NCBI RefSeq assembly: GCF_000525835.1
Contig: NZ_AODD01000012.1
Location: forward strand, 62,001 to 126,000
DNA: 64,000 nucleotides
From: Listeria grandensis FSL F6-0971
Lineage (GTDB): Bacteria > Bacillota > Bacilli > Lactobacillales > Listeriaceae
Reading direction: 5' to 3'
How positions within the stretch are numbered: the stretch's first letter is position 1; each line of letters begins with the position of its first letter. Below, piece by piece: positions 19,810 to 28,939 of this stretch. The notes below the pieces were generated by a model. That model had not been told where the DNA came from. It worked only from the letters and a program-made list of their open reading frames with translations, and searched no databases. The position numbers were made by a program, and so were the translations under genes.

Positions 19810-20970
19810 ATGAAAAAATTAGTAATACTATTTTTAGTGATATTTTTCGCAGTGTCGATTAGCTGGATATATATATCGAACACTAAAAGTGAGAGAGCCG
19901 CCAAGCAAGAGGGAGCGATTGAGATACAAAAGGTTAATGATTTTGTGAAGTATAGTTTGAAAGAAAAAGGCTCCTTTTTTAGTATTGTGAACAATCCGAC
20001 TGAGCTCTACTCATTAATTAGTATAAGTGAAGAGTCGCCCTCAAGAGATGTATTTGCCATCGATAAAAGTAGTAGATTGAAAAATTCTATATATACTACC
20101 AAACATGGGGAAGATGGTCAAATCATTTCGCTAGCAGGGAACGAGAAATACCTGGTATGGTTAGATCAAAATACCAATGATTATTTAAATACCATGACAG
20201 TATACGACATTACGCAAAAAAAGATATTAGCAACTATAGAGAGTAGTGAAAAGAACTATTTTGACGCATTTCTTTTCAATGAAGATACTATTTATTGGAT
20301 AGAATCAGATACGACTAAATTACAAATGGATACAGGAACTGGTGAGGATAAAGACACTATGACTGTAGGAAATTATTCAGGGGAAATTAAGTCATATAAT
20401 ATTGTAAGAGGTAAGTACCACACAATAGATACAGTGAAGACGATTAACTACCCAAATAACGAGCTAACAGTAACCAAAGATAAACTTTGGTATATAGATA
20501 ATCGCGACTTTGAAGATACTGCACTGATTAAAACATATGACTTTAATACAAAGGAAATATTGGTATACGATTTGAAAGAACAGTTTTTAGGGCACCTTAA
20601 ACCTGTGGATAACAATAGTGTAGCTTTTTTCAAGTATACCATCCATGCTGCGCCTGTTGGAATGTATTTATACAATACAAGTTCAAGGAGAATATCTGTA
20701 ATAAATATGCAGGAGACGGATAATCGTTCTGCGTATGATGGGGAGGGCCATATTATTTCTGGTACGATGTCTTATGAGATTAACAAACATGGGGAAATAA
20801 GATTTAGTGATACAATACAACGAAAGTTTGATGATAATTTTTATTTTTCCTCTGTAGGGCCATTTTCAACTCTTAGCTTTACAACTTCTGTCGGAGAGAC
20901 GACAAATTTTAATACCATAATTGAATTCAATGAGGATTCATTGAATTGGGAAACTGAAATAGTTCAGTAG
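19810..20970 (+). CDS. Membrane-anchored beta-propeller-like protein, putative immunity partner
   Basis: The 386-aa protein starts with one N-terminal helix (KKLVILFLVIFFAVSISWIYI), which may be an uncleaved anchor or signal. The rest is extracytoplasmic, beta-rich and built of repeated units such as GNEKYLVWLDQNTNDYLNTMTVYD, DTIYWIESD, DKLWYIDN and NSVAFFKYT, a pattern seen in beta-propellers. No catalytic motif is found. It overlaps functionally with the gene before it: AAGGAG directly after the peptidase stop codon and a nine-base gap show co-expression. An outward-facing partner of a secreted peptidase is best explained as its inhibitor or immunity protein, but a chaperone role is possible. 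Immunity is an inference from position. Confidence 0.7.
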   Translation: MKKLVILFLVIFFAVSISWIYISNTKSERAAKQEGAIEIQKVNDFVKYSLKEKGSFFSIVNNPTELYSLISISEESPSRDVFAIDKSSRLKNSIYTTKHGEDGQIISLAGNEKYLVWLDQNTNDYLNTMTVYDITQKKILATIESSEKNYFDAFLFNEDTIYWIESDTTKLQMDTGTGEDKDTMTVGNYSGEIKSYNIVRGKYHTIDTVKTINYPNNELTVTKDKLWYIDNRDFEDTALIKTYDFNTKEILVYDLKEQFLGHLKPVDNNSVAFFKYTIHAAPVGMYLYNTSSRRISVINMQETDNRSAYDGEGHIISGTMSYEINKHGEIRFSDTIQRKFDDNFYFSSVGPFSTLSFTTSVGETTNFNTIIEFNEDSLNWETEIVQ

Positions 20971-21073
20971 CCCGAATACTACCCTGTTTTCTATTTAGTT
21001 TATAACAATGATTATAGAGAATAGATTTTGTTAATAAGGTAGAGATAAAAGAAGGAGAGCGCTTTACAATGGT

Positions 21074-21122
21074 ACCTATAGAATGGACACTTCAAAAAAA
21101 GTGCATTCTATAGGTGTTTTTT
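21074..21122 (+). terminator. Terminator hairpin fused to the 5' end of the YD-repeat gene
   Basis: ACCTATAGAATG and CATTCTATAGGT pair perfectly around an inner CACTT/AAGTG stem and are followed by GTTTTTTG. An AGAAGGAG box and ATG (21069) sit just before it, but that frame ends after 14 codons inside the hairpin. Confidence 0.75.
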
Positions 21123-24100
21123 GTAGACTCAAATACGGTTCTTTTACAAAACAGATTTTTACGGAACCGATTAATGTGAAGGAAGATGGCGAGTGGGAGC
21201 GGGTTTCCAATGACTTAGTGACGACGGATGAGGATGTCATTGAGGCAGAACGCACGGAGATTCAAGCGCAATTCCTACCGAAGATGGAAAAAGGAAAATA
21301 TAGCACGTTTGGCGAGGGAAACGAAGCGATTACGTTTGGTTTTGAATCGGCAGAAGGCAAGAAGGAAAAAACAGCTGTGACGGACGTGGAAGCGAGCGTC
21401 GACGGCAATGAAGCGCGATTTAAAGAGGTGTTACCGAACACGGATTTGCGGAATTTGCATTTTAACACGTCTGTGAAGGAAGACATCGTGGTTAATGAAT
21501 ATAACGGATTCAATATTTATAATTTCCGATTGGACACGAAATTGAAAGTGGAGCAATTGGAAGATGGCTCGATCAGCTTTACGAATCGCAAGGGCGCGGT
21601 GGTTTTTGAATTGCCGAAGCCGGTGATGTCGGATTCGAAAATCGATGAGAAATCGGGCATCGCGGTGAGTTCGGATGCGGTGGAATTCAAGCTGGAGGCG
21701 TTGACGAGTACGGTTTATTCGTTGCAAGTCGTGGCGGATGCGGACTGGTTGAAGGCGGAAGATCGGGTGTATCCAGTTTACATCGATCCGAGTGTGCAGT
21801 TGAAAAAGGTGACGGATGCGCATATTGCGAGCGCTTACCCGACGACGAACTATTCGGGAAGCAAGCTGTGGGACGCTGGTCAGGGCGAGTATACGATGTC
21901 GGTTGGTCAATATGATGGCACGACGGGGATAAATTACGCGTATATCAAGCCGGATGTGTCGTCGCTCGCGAAGGCTTCGATTGAGTCGGCGACGTTTAAG
22001 GCGTACGCGACGTGGCATTACTATCCATCGACGCCGAACTTGGTGAAATTGGATGAGGTGAAAGGGGCTTGGACGCCTGACGCGATTACGTGGAATACGA
22101 AACCGAGCGCGACGAATATTGCGGAGACGAATGTTGGACGTGATCAGTGGGCAAGTTTTAACGTGAAAGATACGGTGCAGGCATGGGCGCAGGGCACGCG
22201 GGTGAACTACGGTTTCATGATGCACACGACGAACACGCAAGGTTTTTGGAAAAAGTTCACGGCGACGGAAACGGGGACGAATGTGCCGTATTTGGAAGTG
22301 ACGTATACGTATGCGAAACCGGCAAAAGCGACGGTGAAAACGACATCGAATGGACCGGGAACTGGCACGGGATACATGGATTTGGCGTGGAATGCGGTGC
22401 CGGGCGCGACGGGATACAAAGTCGTGATTTCGAACGGGTATAACTATCAGCAGTTTCCAGTTGGCAACGTGACTTCGTGGACGTCGAAGGGCAAGAAAAT
22501 GTTCCCGACGCAAGCGGAGTTGGATGAAGGCGAATTTGATTTCCATACGGACGGCAAGGGTGTGGAATTTGCGAATGATCCGCGGGAATTGTATGAAAAT
22601 GGTTTCCAGTATGGCAGTACGTTTGGGTTGCGCAATCAGCTGAAATATATTGTGCGGATTGTGGCGACGTTCCCAGGTGGAGATAGCCCGACGTCGGATA
22701 TTACGGATGTGTACATGCCGATAGAGACGCCAGCAGCACCGACTGGGAAAGCGTATGCCAATTTGGCGGGGACGAATACCGGTTATGTGCAAGTGAATTG
22801 GGCGCCTGTCGCGAATGCGGAAGGGTATATCGTGACGATGTTCGACGGGAAAAAGGATGTCGAATTTGATGTTGGGAATAAGACGACGTGGACGACGCAG
22901 AATAAAGGACTTTGGCCAACGAATGCAGAGATTGCGGCCGGTGGTTGGGGATTACACACAGACGGAAAAGGCGCGGAGTTAGCGCAAGATCCTTCGCCTG
23001 TGTATACCAATTCTGGTGGGACGTTAGGTCATTTGAAAACCTATGCTTTCCGGGTGAAGGCGTATACGAAGACAGGAAAACAGGAAACGAGCGCCATTTC
23101 TGGGATTTACAAACCGATGATTCCGCTTGTTGGTTCGCAGCAGGGAATGGTGGATTATTGGACATCAATTCCGGTGATTGGCGGCGAAGTCAATGCGACG
23201 AACGGGAATTTCTTGTTCAGCGAGACGGATTTTGAGCTGGAAGGACGCGGACCGAGTATCAATATTAGCCGAACGTTTAACAGCCAAAATGACCAAGTAG
23301 GATTGTTTGGGAAAGGCTGGACGAGTACGTTGGAAACGCGTGTTGCAGAACAGGCAAATGGCGATGTGCTGTTGTACGAATCCGATAATAAAACACAATT
23401 GTTTATGAAAACGGGGACGACGTATGAGGCGCCTGCTGGTGTTTATAGTACGTTGACGAAGACTGCGACGGGCTTTTTGCTGGTGGAGCAGGATAAATCG
23501 GAAGTGGCGTTTAATGCGGCGGGACAACTTTTGACGGAGAAGGATCCGAATGGGAATGTGTTGACGTATACCTACGCGAGTGGGAAATTGACGGGGATCA
23601 CGGATGCGTCTGGTCGGAAGGTGAGCGTGACCTATAACGGTGCGCAGATTTCGAAAGTGACGGGGCCGGAGAATCGCGACGTGACGTTTACGTATGATGC
23701 AGCAAAACAATTGACGGCATCGACTACACCGCGAGGGAAGGCGTATCGTTATGGCTACACGGATGGCTTGTTGACGGCGATTTATGATCCGAAGCACACG
23801 GAAGAGAAGCCATACAAGACGGCGTATGAGTATGCGGATAAGAAGCTGGTGAAGGTGACGGATCCGGTTGGGAAAGCGACGACGCTGAGCTATGCGCCTG
23901 AGAAGCGTGAGGCGACGCTGGTGAACGCGAAAGGCAAGAAGACGGTTTATACCTACAATCAGGCGGGAAATCCCGAGAAAGTGGTTGTAGACGCGGATGG
24001 CTTGAAGCTGAGCACGACGACGAGCTATGAGGCGAATAACCTGATCAAAGAAGTGAGTCCGAAAGGGCAAGAAGAGACGTATACGTATGACGCGGACGGG

Positions 24101-27100
24101 AATGTGACGTCGGTGACTGATCCTTATGGGACGGAGAATTATACGTATAACGAGAATAATGACGTGACATCGATGACGGATACCGAGAATAAAACAACGA
24201 CGGTAGCCTACGATGATGCGGACGCGGTGTCGGAAACGAACCAATCAGGCGGCGCGACCTCGACGGTTTCGCAGTATGATAAGTATGGAAACGTGATTAA
24301 AGGAACCTCGGAACTAAGCACAGCGACGAATATTTTAGCGAATCCAAGTTTTGAGAAGGATTTAGTCGCGACGGAATGGTTCTCGCAAGTGTACCAAACG
24401 GCAACGGGAACGGTAGCGATCGACAAAACAATATCGGCACCGGGCGGCGTTAGTGGAGCGGCTTCCTTGAAGATTACAGGGAAATCGACGGGACGCGGGT
24501 TTACGGCTGGGAAGCAGATCGTGGAACTGGAGCCAGACGCCACGTATACGCTGAGCGCGCTGATCAAAACGAGCGACATGAAGGATACGAATGTGTTCTT
24601 TAACGTGGAACTGCACGATGCGACGGGCAAACGTGTGACGGATGGCGAAGCGTGGCAGAATAACCGTTACAGCGATATCAAAGCGAACCGTCCGTGGACA
24701 AAACGCCAGTTGACGATTAAGACCACGAAAACGACCGCGAAAGCCTACATTTTCCTAGAAGTGGAGCAAAATAAGGATACTGGTGGGACAGGAACGGCGT
24801 GGTTTGATAATGTACAACTCGAAAAAGGCGAGGTATCGGCGAACTTTAACCCAGTGTTGAACAGTAGTTTTGAAAATGGCACGGAATTGATGGCGACGGG
24901 CTGGTGGAGAGGTTCGACGGCGGGCGCGGATAAGCTGGCGATTGACGACACGGAAGGCTTCGCGGACAGTTCTTCGGCGCGCATTGTGCGGACAGCGGTG
25001 ACGGACGTGGACAGCAAGTACGGGCAAGAAATCGTGCTGAACCAAACGACGGCGAAAAACGTGACGGTGACAGCGATGTCGAAATCGGAAAACGTGGTGA
25101 ATACGGCAGGCGGCGAGAAGCTGTCGAACGATTACGCGATCCTGGCCGAAGCCGTATTGAGCGACGGCGTGACGAAATCATTCTACGCCCCATTCCCGAC
25201 TGGAACGAATGAGTGGAATCGTAGTGCGGTGACAGTGAACGTGGATAAACCAATCACGCGCTTGAAAATCTGGACGTTATTCCGCGGGAAGCATACAGGT
25301 AAAGCATGGTTTGATAACATGCGTGTGATTGACGGGGAAGTGTTGACGGAGAACACGTATGATAGCGCGGGGAATTATGTGGTCGCGTCCTATGACGAAG
25401 AACACCGTAAATCCACCTTCACGTATGATGTTTACGGCAACAAACTCACCGAAACCGATGAAAAAGGCAACACGAAGAAGCTTGAATACAACGTCGATAA
25501 CCAGTTGACGAAAACAACACTGGCGAATGGAACCGCCGTTGCCTACAAGTATGACGATAACAGTAATACTACAGAGAAATTCGTAACCGCAGACGGTAAA
25601 GAACAACAAAATAGCTACACATATGATAGCGACAACAAAGTCACCCAATTCACAGATGCCTTGGGTCGCAAAATCAGCTACGAATACGACGCCAATGCGA
25701 ATGAAACCAAAGTCACGAAACCAAACGGTGACACCATCGAAAGCATCTATGATTCCGCAGACCGTGAAACAGGCGTGAAATGGAATGGTCAAACCGCCTT
25801 CAGTTTCCAATTTGATCCGAATGGCAATGAAACGAAAGTGACCGACGCACTATCTGGCATGGTACGCGATAAAGCCTACGATGATGCCGACCGTATCACG
25901 AGACAAACAGAGCGCGGAGGCAGTGTTTCCTGGACATACAAAGACAAACCAAGCAAAGACAACAAAGGGAAAACCGACAAAATCAATGAAGTTGTTGTAT
26001 CGCATGGTGCGCACAATTACAAAGCAACCTATGATTATAACGCCTTAGACCAAAATACAAAATTCAATGATGGTTCTCGTAACTATTTCCTAGATTATGA
26101 TGAATTCGGAAACGTGAGCCAGTACATCAATGGAAATGGCGTAGGAACAAACTTCAACTATGACGCGACACAAAAAGTACGTGAAATCCAAATCGGAAAC
26201 AAGCTTGGTGATAGTTTATTTGAAGAAAGCTACACGTATGATGCGGCAAGTAACCGAACAACCATCGATAATAAGAAAGCTGGAAAGACAAGTTACGAAT
26301 ATGACGCTATCAACCAACTAACCAAAGAAACACTGCCAGATGGTACCGTCAAAGCCTACACCTATGATGGTTTTGGTAATCGCACAAAAGTGACCGATTC
26401 GAGCAAGACAAAAGCCATCGATGCAAGTTATAATGATGGTAACCAGCTAACAACATGGGATGGCGACAAGCTGACATATGACACGAATGGCAACCGTCAA
26501 AGCGATGGCAAGTACACCTACACGTGGGATACCGCAGACCAACTAACAGCCATCACGAAAAAAGGAGAGACAACCTCATTCGCAACCTATAAATACGATG
26601 ATGATAACCGTCGTATTGAAAAAACAGTCAACGGACAAACCACGAAGTATTACTACGATGGCGATAGTATTGATGTTTTGTATGAAACAGACGGTGCAGG
26701 AACGGTTCAACGACAATATGTCTATTCTGATAGTAACGTTCGAATGGCAATGAAAGTTGGTACAAAAACAGTATTCTATCACTACAACGCGCATGGCGAT
26801 GTGGTTGCCCTGACGAATGAAGCAGGCGACACGATAGCAGAATACAGCTACGACGCATGGGGTAACGTACTACAAGCAACGGAAACAACGAACGAAGCCA
26901 AACAAAACCCATTCGGCTATGCTGGCTATACGTATGACAAAGAAATCGGCATGTACTACTTGATGGCGCGTTATTATGAACCAGAACAAGGCATCTTTAT
27001 TAGTGTCGATCCAGATCCAGGGGATGAGGATGACCCACTGACGATGAATGGTTATAATTATGCCAATAATAATCCAGTTAAATATATAGATCCGGATGGA

Positions 27101-27157
27101 CACTGGGCTTGGATTATTCCAGTTATAGGGGCTGTTGCTAAATATGGAAAAGTATGA
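21083..27157 (+). CDS. wapA: Headless YD-repeat (RHS/WapA-type) toxin shell
   Basis: The open frame codes for 2024 residues but has no signal peptide and no ribosome binding site. Homology to the upstream shell begins only at about residue 19 (GSFTKQIFTEPINVKEDGEW), right behind a terminator hairpin. Order: N-terminal shell (to 245), DNRLRE-like domain (246-413), two fibronectin III-like repeats (413-549, 552-683), DUF6531-like start of the RHS shell (about 690; GGEVNATNGNFLFSETDF), YD repeats, two carbohydrate-binding-like domains (about 1081-1250 and 1253-1423; NILANPSFEKD, NPVLNSSFENG), more YD repeats, and the RHS core end GYTYDKEIGMYYLMARYYEP, NNNPVKYIDPDGHW. It then stops at TGA 27155, where the toxin tip continues in the same frame. 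WapA proteins are secreted, wall-bound contact-dependent toxins; this copy cannot be secreted as read and may be a silent cassette. Confidence 0.85.
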   Translation: MDTSKKVHSIGVFCRLKYGSFTKQIFTEPINVKEDGEWERVSNDLVTTDEDVIEAERTEIQAQFLPKMEKGKYSTFGEGNEAITFGFESAEGKKEKTAVTDVEASVDGNEARFKEVLPNTDLRNLHFNTSVKEDIVVNEYNGFNIYNFRLDTKLKVEQLEDGSISFTNRKGAVVFELPKPVMSDSKIDEKSGIAVSSDAVEFKLEALTSTVYSLQVVADADWLKAEDRVYPVYIDPSVQLKKVTDAHIASAYPTTNYSGSKLWDAGQGEYTMSVGQYDGTTGINYAYIKPDVSSLAKASIESATFKAYATWHYYPSTPNLVKLDEVKGAWTPDAITWNTKPSATNIAETNVGRDQWASFNVKDTVQAWAQGTRVNYGFMMHTTNTQGFWKKFTATETGTNVPYLEVTYTYAKPAKATVKTTSNGPGTGTGYMDLAWNAVPGATGYKVVISNGYNYQQFPVGNVTSWTSKGKKMFPTQAELDEGEFDFHTDGKGVEFANDPRELYENGFQYGSTFGLRNQLKYIVRIVATFPGGDSPTSDITDVYMPIETPAAPTGKAYANLAGTNTGYVQVNWAPVANAEGYIVTMFDGKKDVEFDVGNKTTWTTQNKGLWPTNAEIAAGGWGLHTDGKGAELAQDPSPVYTNSGGTLGHLKTYAFRVKAYTKTGKQETSAISGIYKPMIPLVGSQQGMVDYWTSIPVIGGEVNATNGNFLFSETDFELEGRGPSINISRTFNSQNDQVGLFGKGWTSTLETRVAEQANGDVLLYESDNKTQLFMKTGTTYEAPAGVYSTLTKTATGFLLVEQDKSEVAFNAAGQLLTEKDPNGNVLTYTYASGKLTGITDASGRKVSVTYNGAQISKVTGPENRDVTFTYDAAKQLTASTTPRGKAYRYGYTDGLLTAIYDPKHTEEKPYKTAYEYADKKLVKVTDPVGKATTLSYAPEKREATLVNAKGKKTVYTYNQAGNPEKVVVDADGLKLSTTTSYEANNLIKEVSPKGQEETYTYDADGNVTSVTDPYGTENYTYNENNDVTSMTDTENKTTTVAYDDADAVSETNQSGGATSTVSQYDKYGNVIKGTSELSTATNILANPSFEKDLVATEWFSQVYQTATGTVAIDKTISAPGGVSGAASLKITGKSTGRGFTAGKQIVELEPDATYTLSALIKTSDMKDTNVFFNVELHDATGKRVTDGEAWQNNRYSDIKANRPWTKRQLTIKTTKTTAKAYIFLEVEQNKDTGGTGTAWFDNVQLEKGEVSANFNPVLNSSFENGTELMATGWWRGSTAGADKLAIDDTEGFADSSSARIVRTAVTDVDSKYGQEIVLNQTTAKNVTVTAMSKSENVVNTAGGEKLSNDYAILAEAVLSDGVTKSFYAPFPTGTNEWNRSAVTVNVDKPITRLKIWTLFRGKHTGKAWFDNMRVIDGEVLTENTYDSAGNYVVASYDEEHRKSTFTYDVYGNKLTETDEKGNTKKLEYNVDNQLTKTTLANGTAVAYKYDDNSNTTEKFVTADGKEQQNSYTYDSDNKVTQFTDALGRKISYEYDANANETKVTKPNGDTIESIYDSADRETGVKWNGQTAFSFQFDPNGNETKVTDALSGMVRDKAYDDADRITRQTERGGSVSWTYKDKPSKDNKGKTDKINEVVVSHGAHNYKATYDYNALDQNTKFNDGSRNYFLDYDEFGNVSQYINGNGVGTNFNYDATQKVREIQIGNKLGDSLFEESYTYDAASNRTTIDNKKAGKTSYEYDAINQLTKETLPDGTVKAYTYDGFGNRTKVTDSSKTKAIDASYNDGNQLTTWDGDKLTYDTNGNRQSDGKYTYTWDTADQLTAITKKGETTSFATYKYDDDNRRIEKTVNGQTTKYYYDGDSIDVLYETDGAGTVQRQYVYSDSNVRMAMKVGTKTVFYHYNAHGDVVALTNEAGDTIAEYSYDAWGNVLQATETTNEAKQNPFGYAGYTYDKEIGMYYLMARYYEPEQGIFISVDPDPGDEDDPLTMNGYNYANNNPVKYIDPDGHWAWIIPVIGAVAKYGKV

Positions 27158-27160
27158 GAC

Positions 27161-27487
27161 TTGGAAATAATGGGAAAAAAAGGGGGTAAATGGGTAGGTA
27201 AATCAGCAAAAAAATTATGGAGTAAAGTTCCATATAAAATTCATAAAGTGGGTAAAATTAAAGGATCTTCTGAAAAGGGCAAAGGATATTGGGGATTTAT
27301 TTATTCAACAAAAAAGAAAAGTGGCAAGAAAACCTATAGGAGTTGGGAATTTCATACACCTCATAATGATCATGGATGGCACTTACAAAACAATCAATAT
27401 TCGAAATACAAAGGGAAATGGAAACGAGGTAAAGCTAAGAAGCGGATAACTATAAAAAAAAGCGAAGAACAGGAAGTGATAGAATGA
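27161..27487 (+). CDS. Toxin tip domain, in frame with the YD-repeat shell after one TGA
   Basis: The frame is the same as that of the YD-repeat gene, separated only by TGA at 27155-27157, so the 108 residues are the natural C-terminal toxin module. It could start separately at TTG 27161 or ATG 27170, but no ribosome binding site supports this. It is strongly basic (SAKKLWSKVPYKIHK, KWKRGKAKKRITIKK) with a histidine-rich motif EFHTPHNDHGWHLQNNQY at about residues 66-83. Small, basic and His-rich tips of RHS/WapA proteins are commonly nucleases; that is my inference and no named family is recognised. Its stop overlaps the next gene start in ATGA. Confidence 0.75.
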   Translation: MEIMGKKGGKWVGKSAKKLWSKVPYKIHKVGKIKGSSEKGKGYWGFIYSTKKKSGKKTYRSWEFHTPHNDHGWHLQNNQYSKYKGKWKRGKAKKRITIKKSEEQEVIE

Positions 27488-27933
27488 TTTATAGTATAGG
27501 AATGACTACAATGGGTTCATACAATGAAGCTGATAAGGAGTATCATGATATAATGCCAAACATAAGGGGGGTGTTAAATCCGTTATTTGATAAATATGAT
27601 ATATACGCGTATACAGTAGATAAAAAAAAGAAGGCCGAAATATCACTGCCTTTAAAAGCTAAGCGGTATATAAATTTTTATCTAGAAAAAATGATGGATG
27701 AATTCTCGTCACTTATTGAAGATGGAAAGTATGTACTAGTTCCTAAAGATGAAGATATAAAAGAATTATTAAGCGACATATCAAATCTTAACACGCTTGA
27801 AAATATTGACTATTTTTTAGTGAGAAATGCAACCATAACATTCCGAATTTTAGAAGGAGAGAGTATTAATTTTTATGCTAGAGATTTGGATATTCTAGTC
27901 GAAGAGCTTGATGTTAAAGTGGACAACAGTTAA
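27484..27933 (+). CDS. Putative cognate immunity protein
   Basis: The 149-aa soluble, acidic protein (MIYSIGMTTMGSYNEADKEY, MMDEFSSLIEDGKYVLV, EGESINFYARDLDILVEELD) overlaps the stop of the toxin tip by four bases (ATGA). This translational coupling and the pairing of a basic tip with an acidic neighbour are the standard arrangement of polymorphic toxin and immunity genes. The cytoplasmic location implied by the absence of a signal or membrane segment suits a nuclease toxin. The sequence itself matches no family I know. Base composition is AT-rich, like the tip and unlike the shell. Confidence 0.72.
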   Translation: MIYSIGMTTMGSYNEADKEYHDIMPNIRGVLNPLFDKYDIYAYTVDKKKKAEISLPLKAKRYINFYLEKMMDEFSSLIEDGKYVLVPKDEDIKELLSDISNLNTLENIDYFLVRNATITFRILEGESINFYARDLDILVEELDVKVDNS

Positions 27934-28284
27934 TAAAGTAGTCATTTAAAAAGCAAAGGAAGGGCACATTGAAAAACAGTGATGCTCTTTCTTTGTGTAT
28001 TAGTGATGTACCAAAAAGCATGTTTTTTGACACATTCTGAAAAGAATGGAAATAACGTCTCAAAATATCCAAAAATAGGTTTTGCAACATATTGCTTTTT
28101 TGTATATATTTTGAAACAGATAGAGCTTATGTATTAGCGGAATTTTGGCAAAGATTAAAACACAGATTGCAACCAAAATTAAGCGGAGGTAGGATAGGTT
28201 TATATTATATTAATGTGATTTTGTAAATTAATACAGTATAGTAACCTAATTTTGATAATAGAAGGACAAGGTGGTTAATAAAAT
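27934..28284. other. AT-rich intergenic region with a GU-rich hairpin
   Basis: A 12-pair stem (CAAAGGAAGGGCA and TGCTCTTTCTTTG, with GU pairs) at 27954-27996 may be a terminator, though no T-run follows on the plus strand. A CATTCT/AGAATG repeat lies near 28043. No gene or clear promoter is seen in the rest. Confidence 0.4.
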
Positions 28285-28831
28285 ATGTATCTATCATCAC
28301 TTATGTTAAAAAATTTCAGATCTTTTGGTTCGAGTTATCATGAAATAAAATTCAATAGGGGTCTTACGGTCTTAGTCGGTGAAAATGATTCTGGAAAGTC
28401 GGCTATAGTTAGATGCTATTCGTATAGTTCTTGGCACAACAGATTTTCATTGGTATAGGCTAAATGAAGCCGACTTTCATGGGGAAGATACTTCTCTTGA
28501 AATTAAAATTATTTGTAAATTTACAGGTTTATCTCTATTAGAAAATGCAGCGTTTTTAGAGTATTTGACATATGAAAAAGATGATAATGGTCCAGTGCTT
28601 TCGCCAGAATCTCGAGAAATACTTAGAGTTACATATTTGTGAGCTTTAAGAGACGCATATAGCGATATGCAATCTGGAAAGAATTCAAGGTTGTCTCAGG
28701 TTATACAAAATATTCCTGATATAAGCGAAGGTGAGGATGATTTTAAAGAGGACGTTAAACTAAAGGGAAAGTGTACTGTTGGTCATATTGGGAGGAGTTA
28801 TTTTGATAACGTGCACGGTCTATATTGTTAA
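28285..28831 (+). pseudogene. Decayed OLD-family AAA ATPase/nuclease gene (N-terminal part)
   Basis: ATG 28285 starts MYLSSLMLKNFRSFGSSYHE and reaches the Walker A GENDSGKSA, the typical start of RecF/OLD-type ATPases. An extra base near 28409 shifts the frame, which continues AIRIVLGTTDFHWYRLNEAD and SLEIKIICKFTGL. A TGA at 28640 and further decay follow (ALRDAYSDMQSGKNSRLSQV), and all similarity ends by 28831, so the ATPase C-lobe and TOPRIM nuclease domain are missing. OLD-type nucleases act in phage defence (Gabija, PARIS and related systems). No partner gene is seen, so this is a remnant. Confidence 0.75.
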
Positions 28832-28939
28832 TGGGACTATTATGGAGACAATGAAATTATTTTCATAAAAAGGATATTTTTGTAAAAATAAAGTCTATGA
28901 AAATACGGAATGGTTAATAAGCAACAAGGAGGAACAAAA

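Noticed and set aside
21431-24244. Long minus-strand ORFs opposite the YD-repeat gene
   Set aside because: They are Arg/His-rich mirror frames of GC-biased repeat codons, with no start signals.
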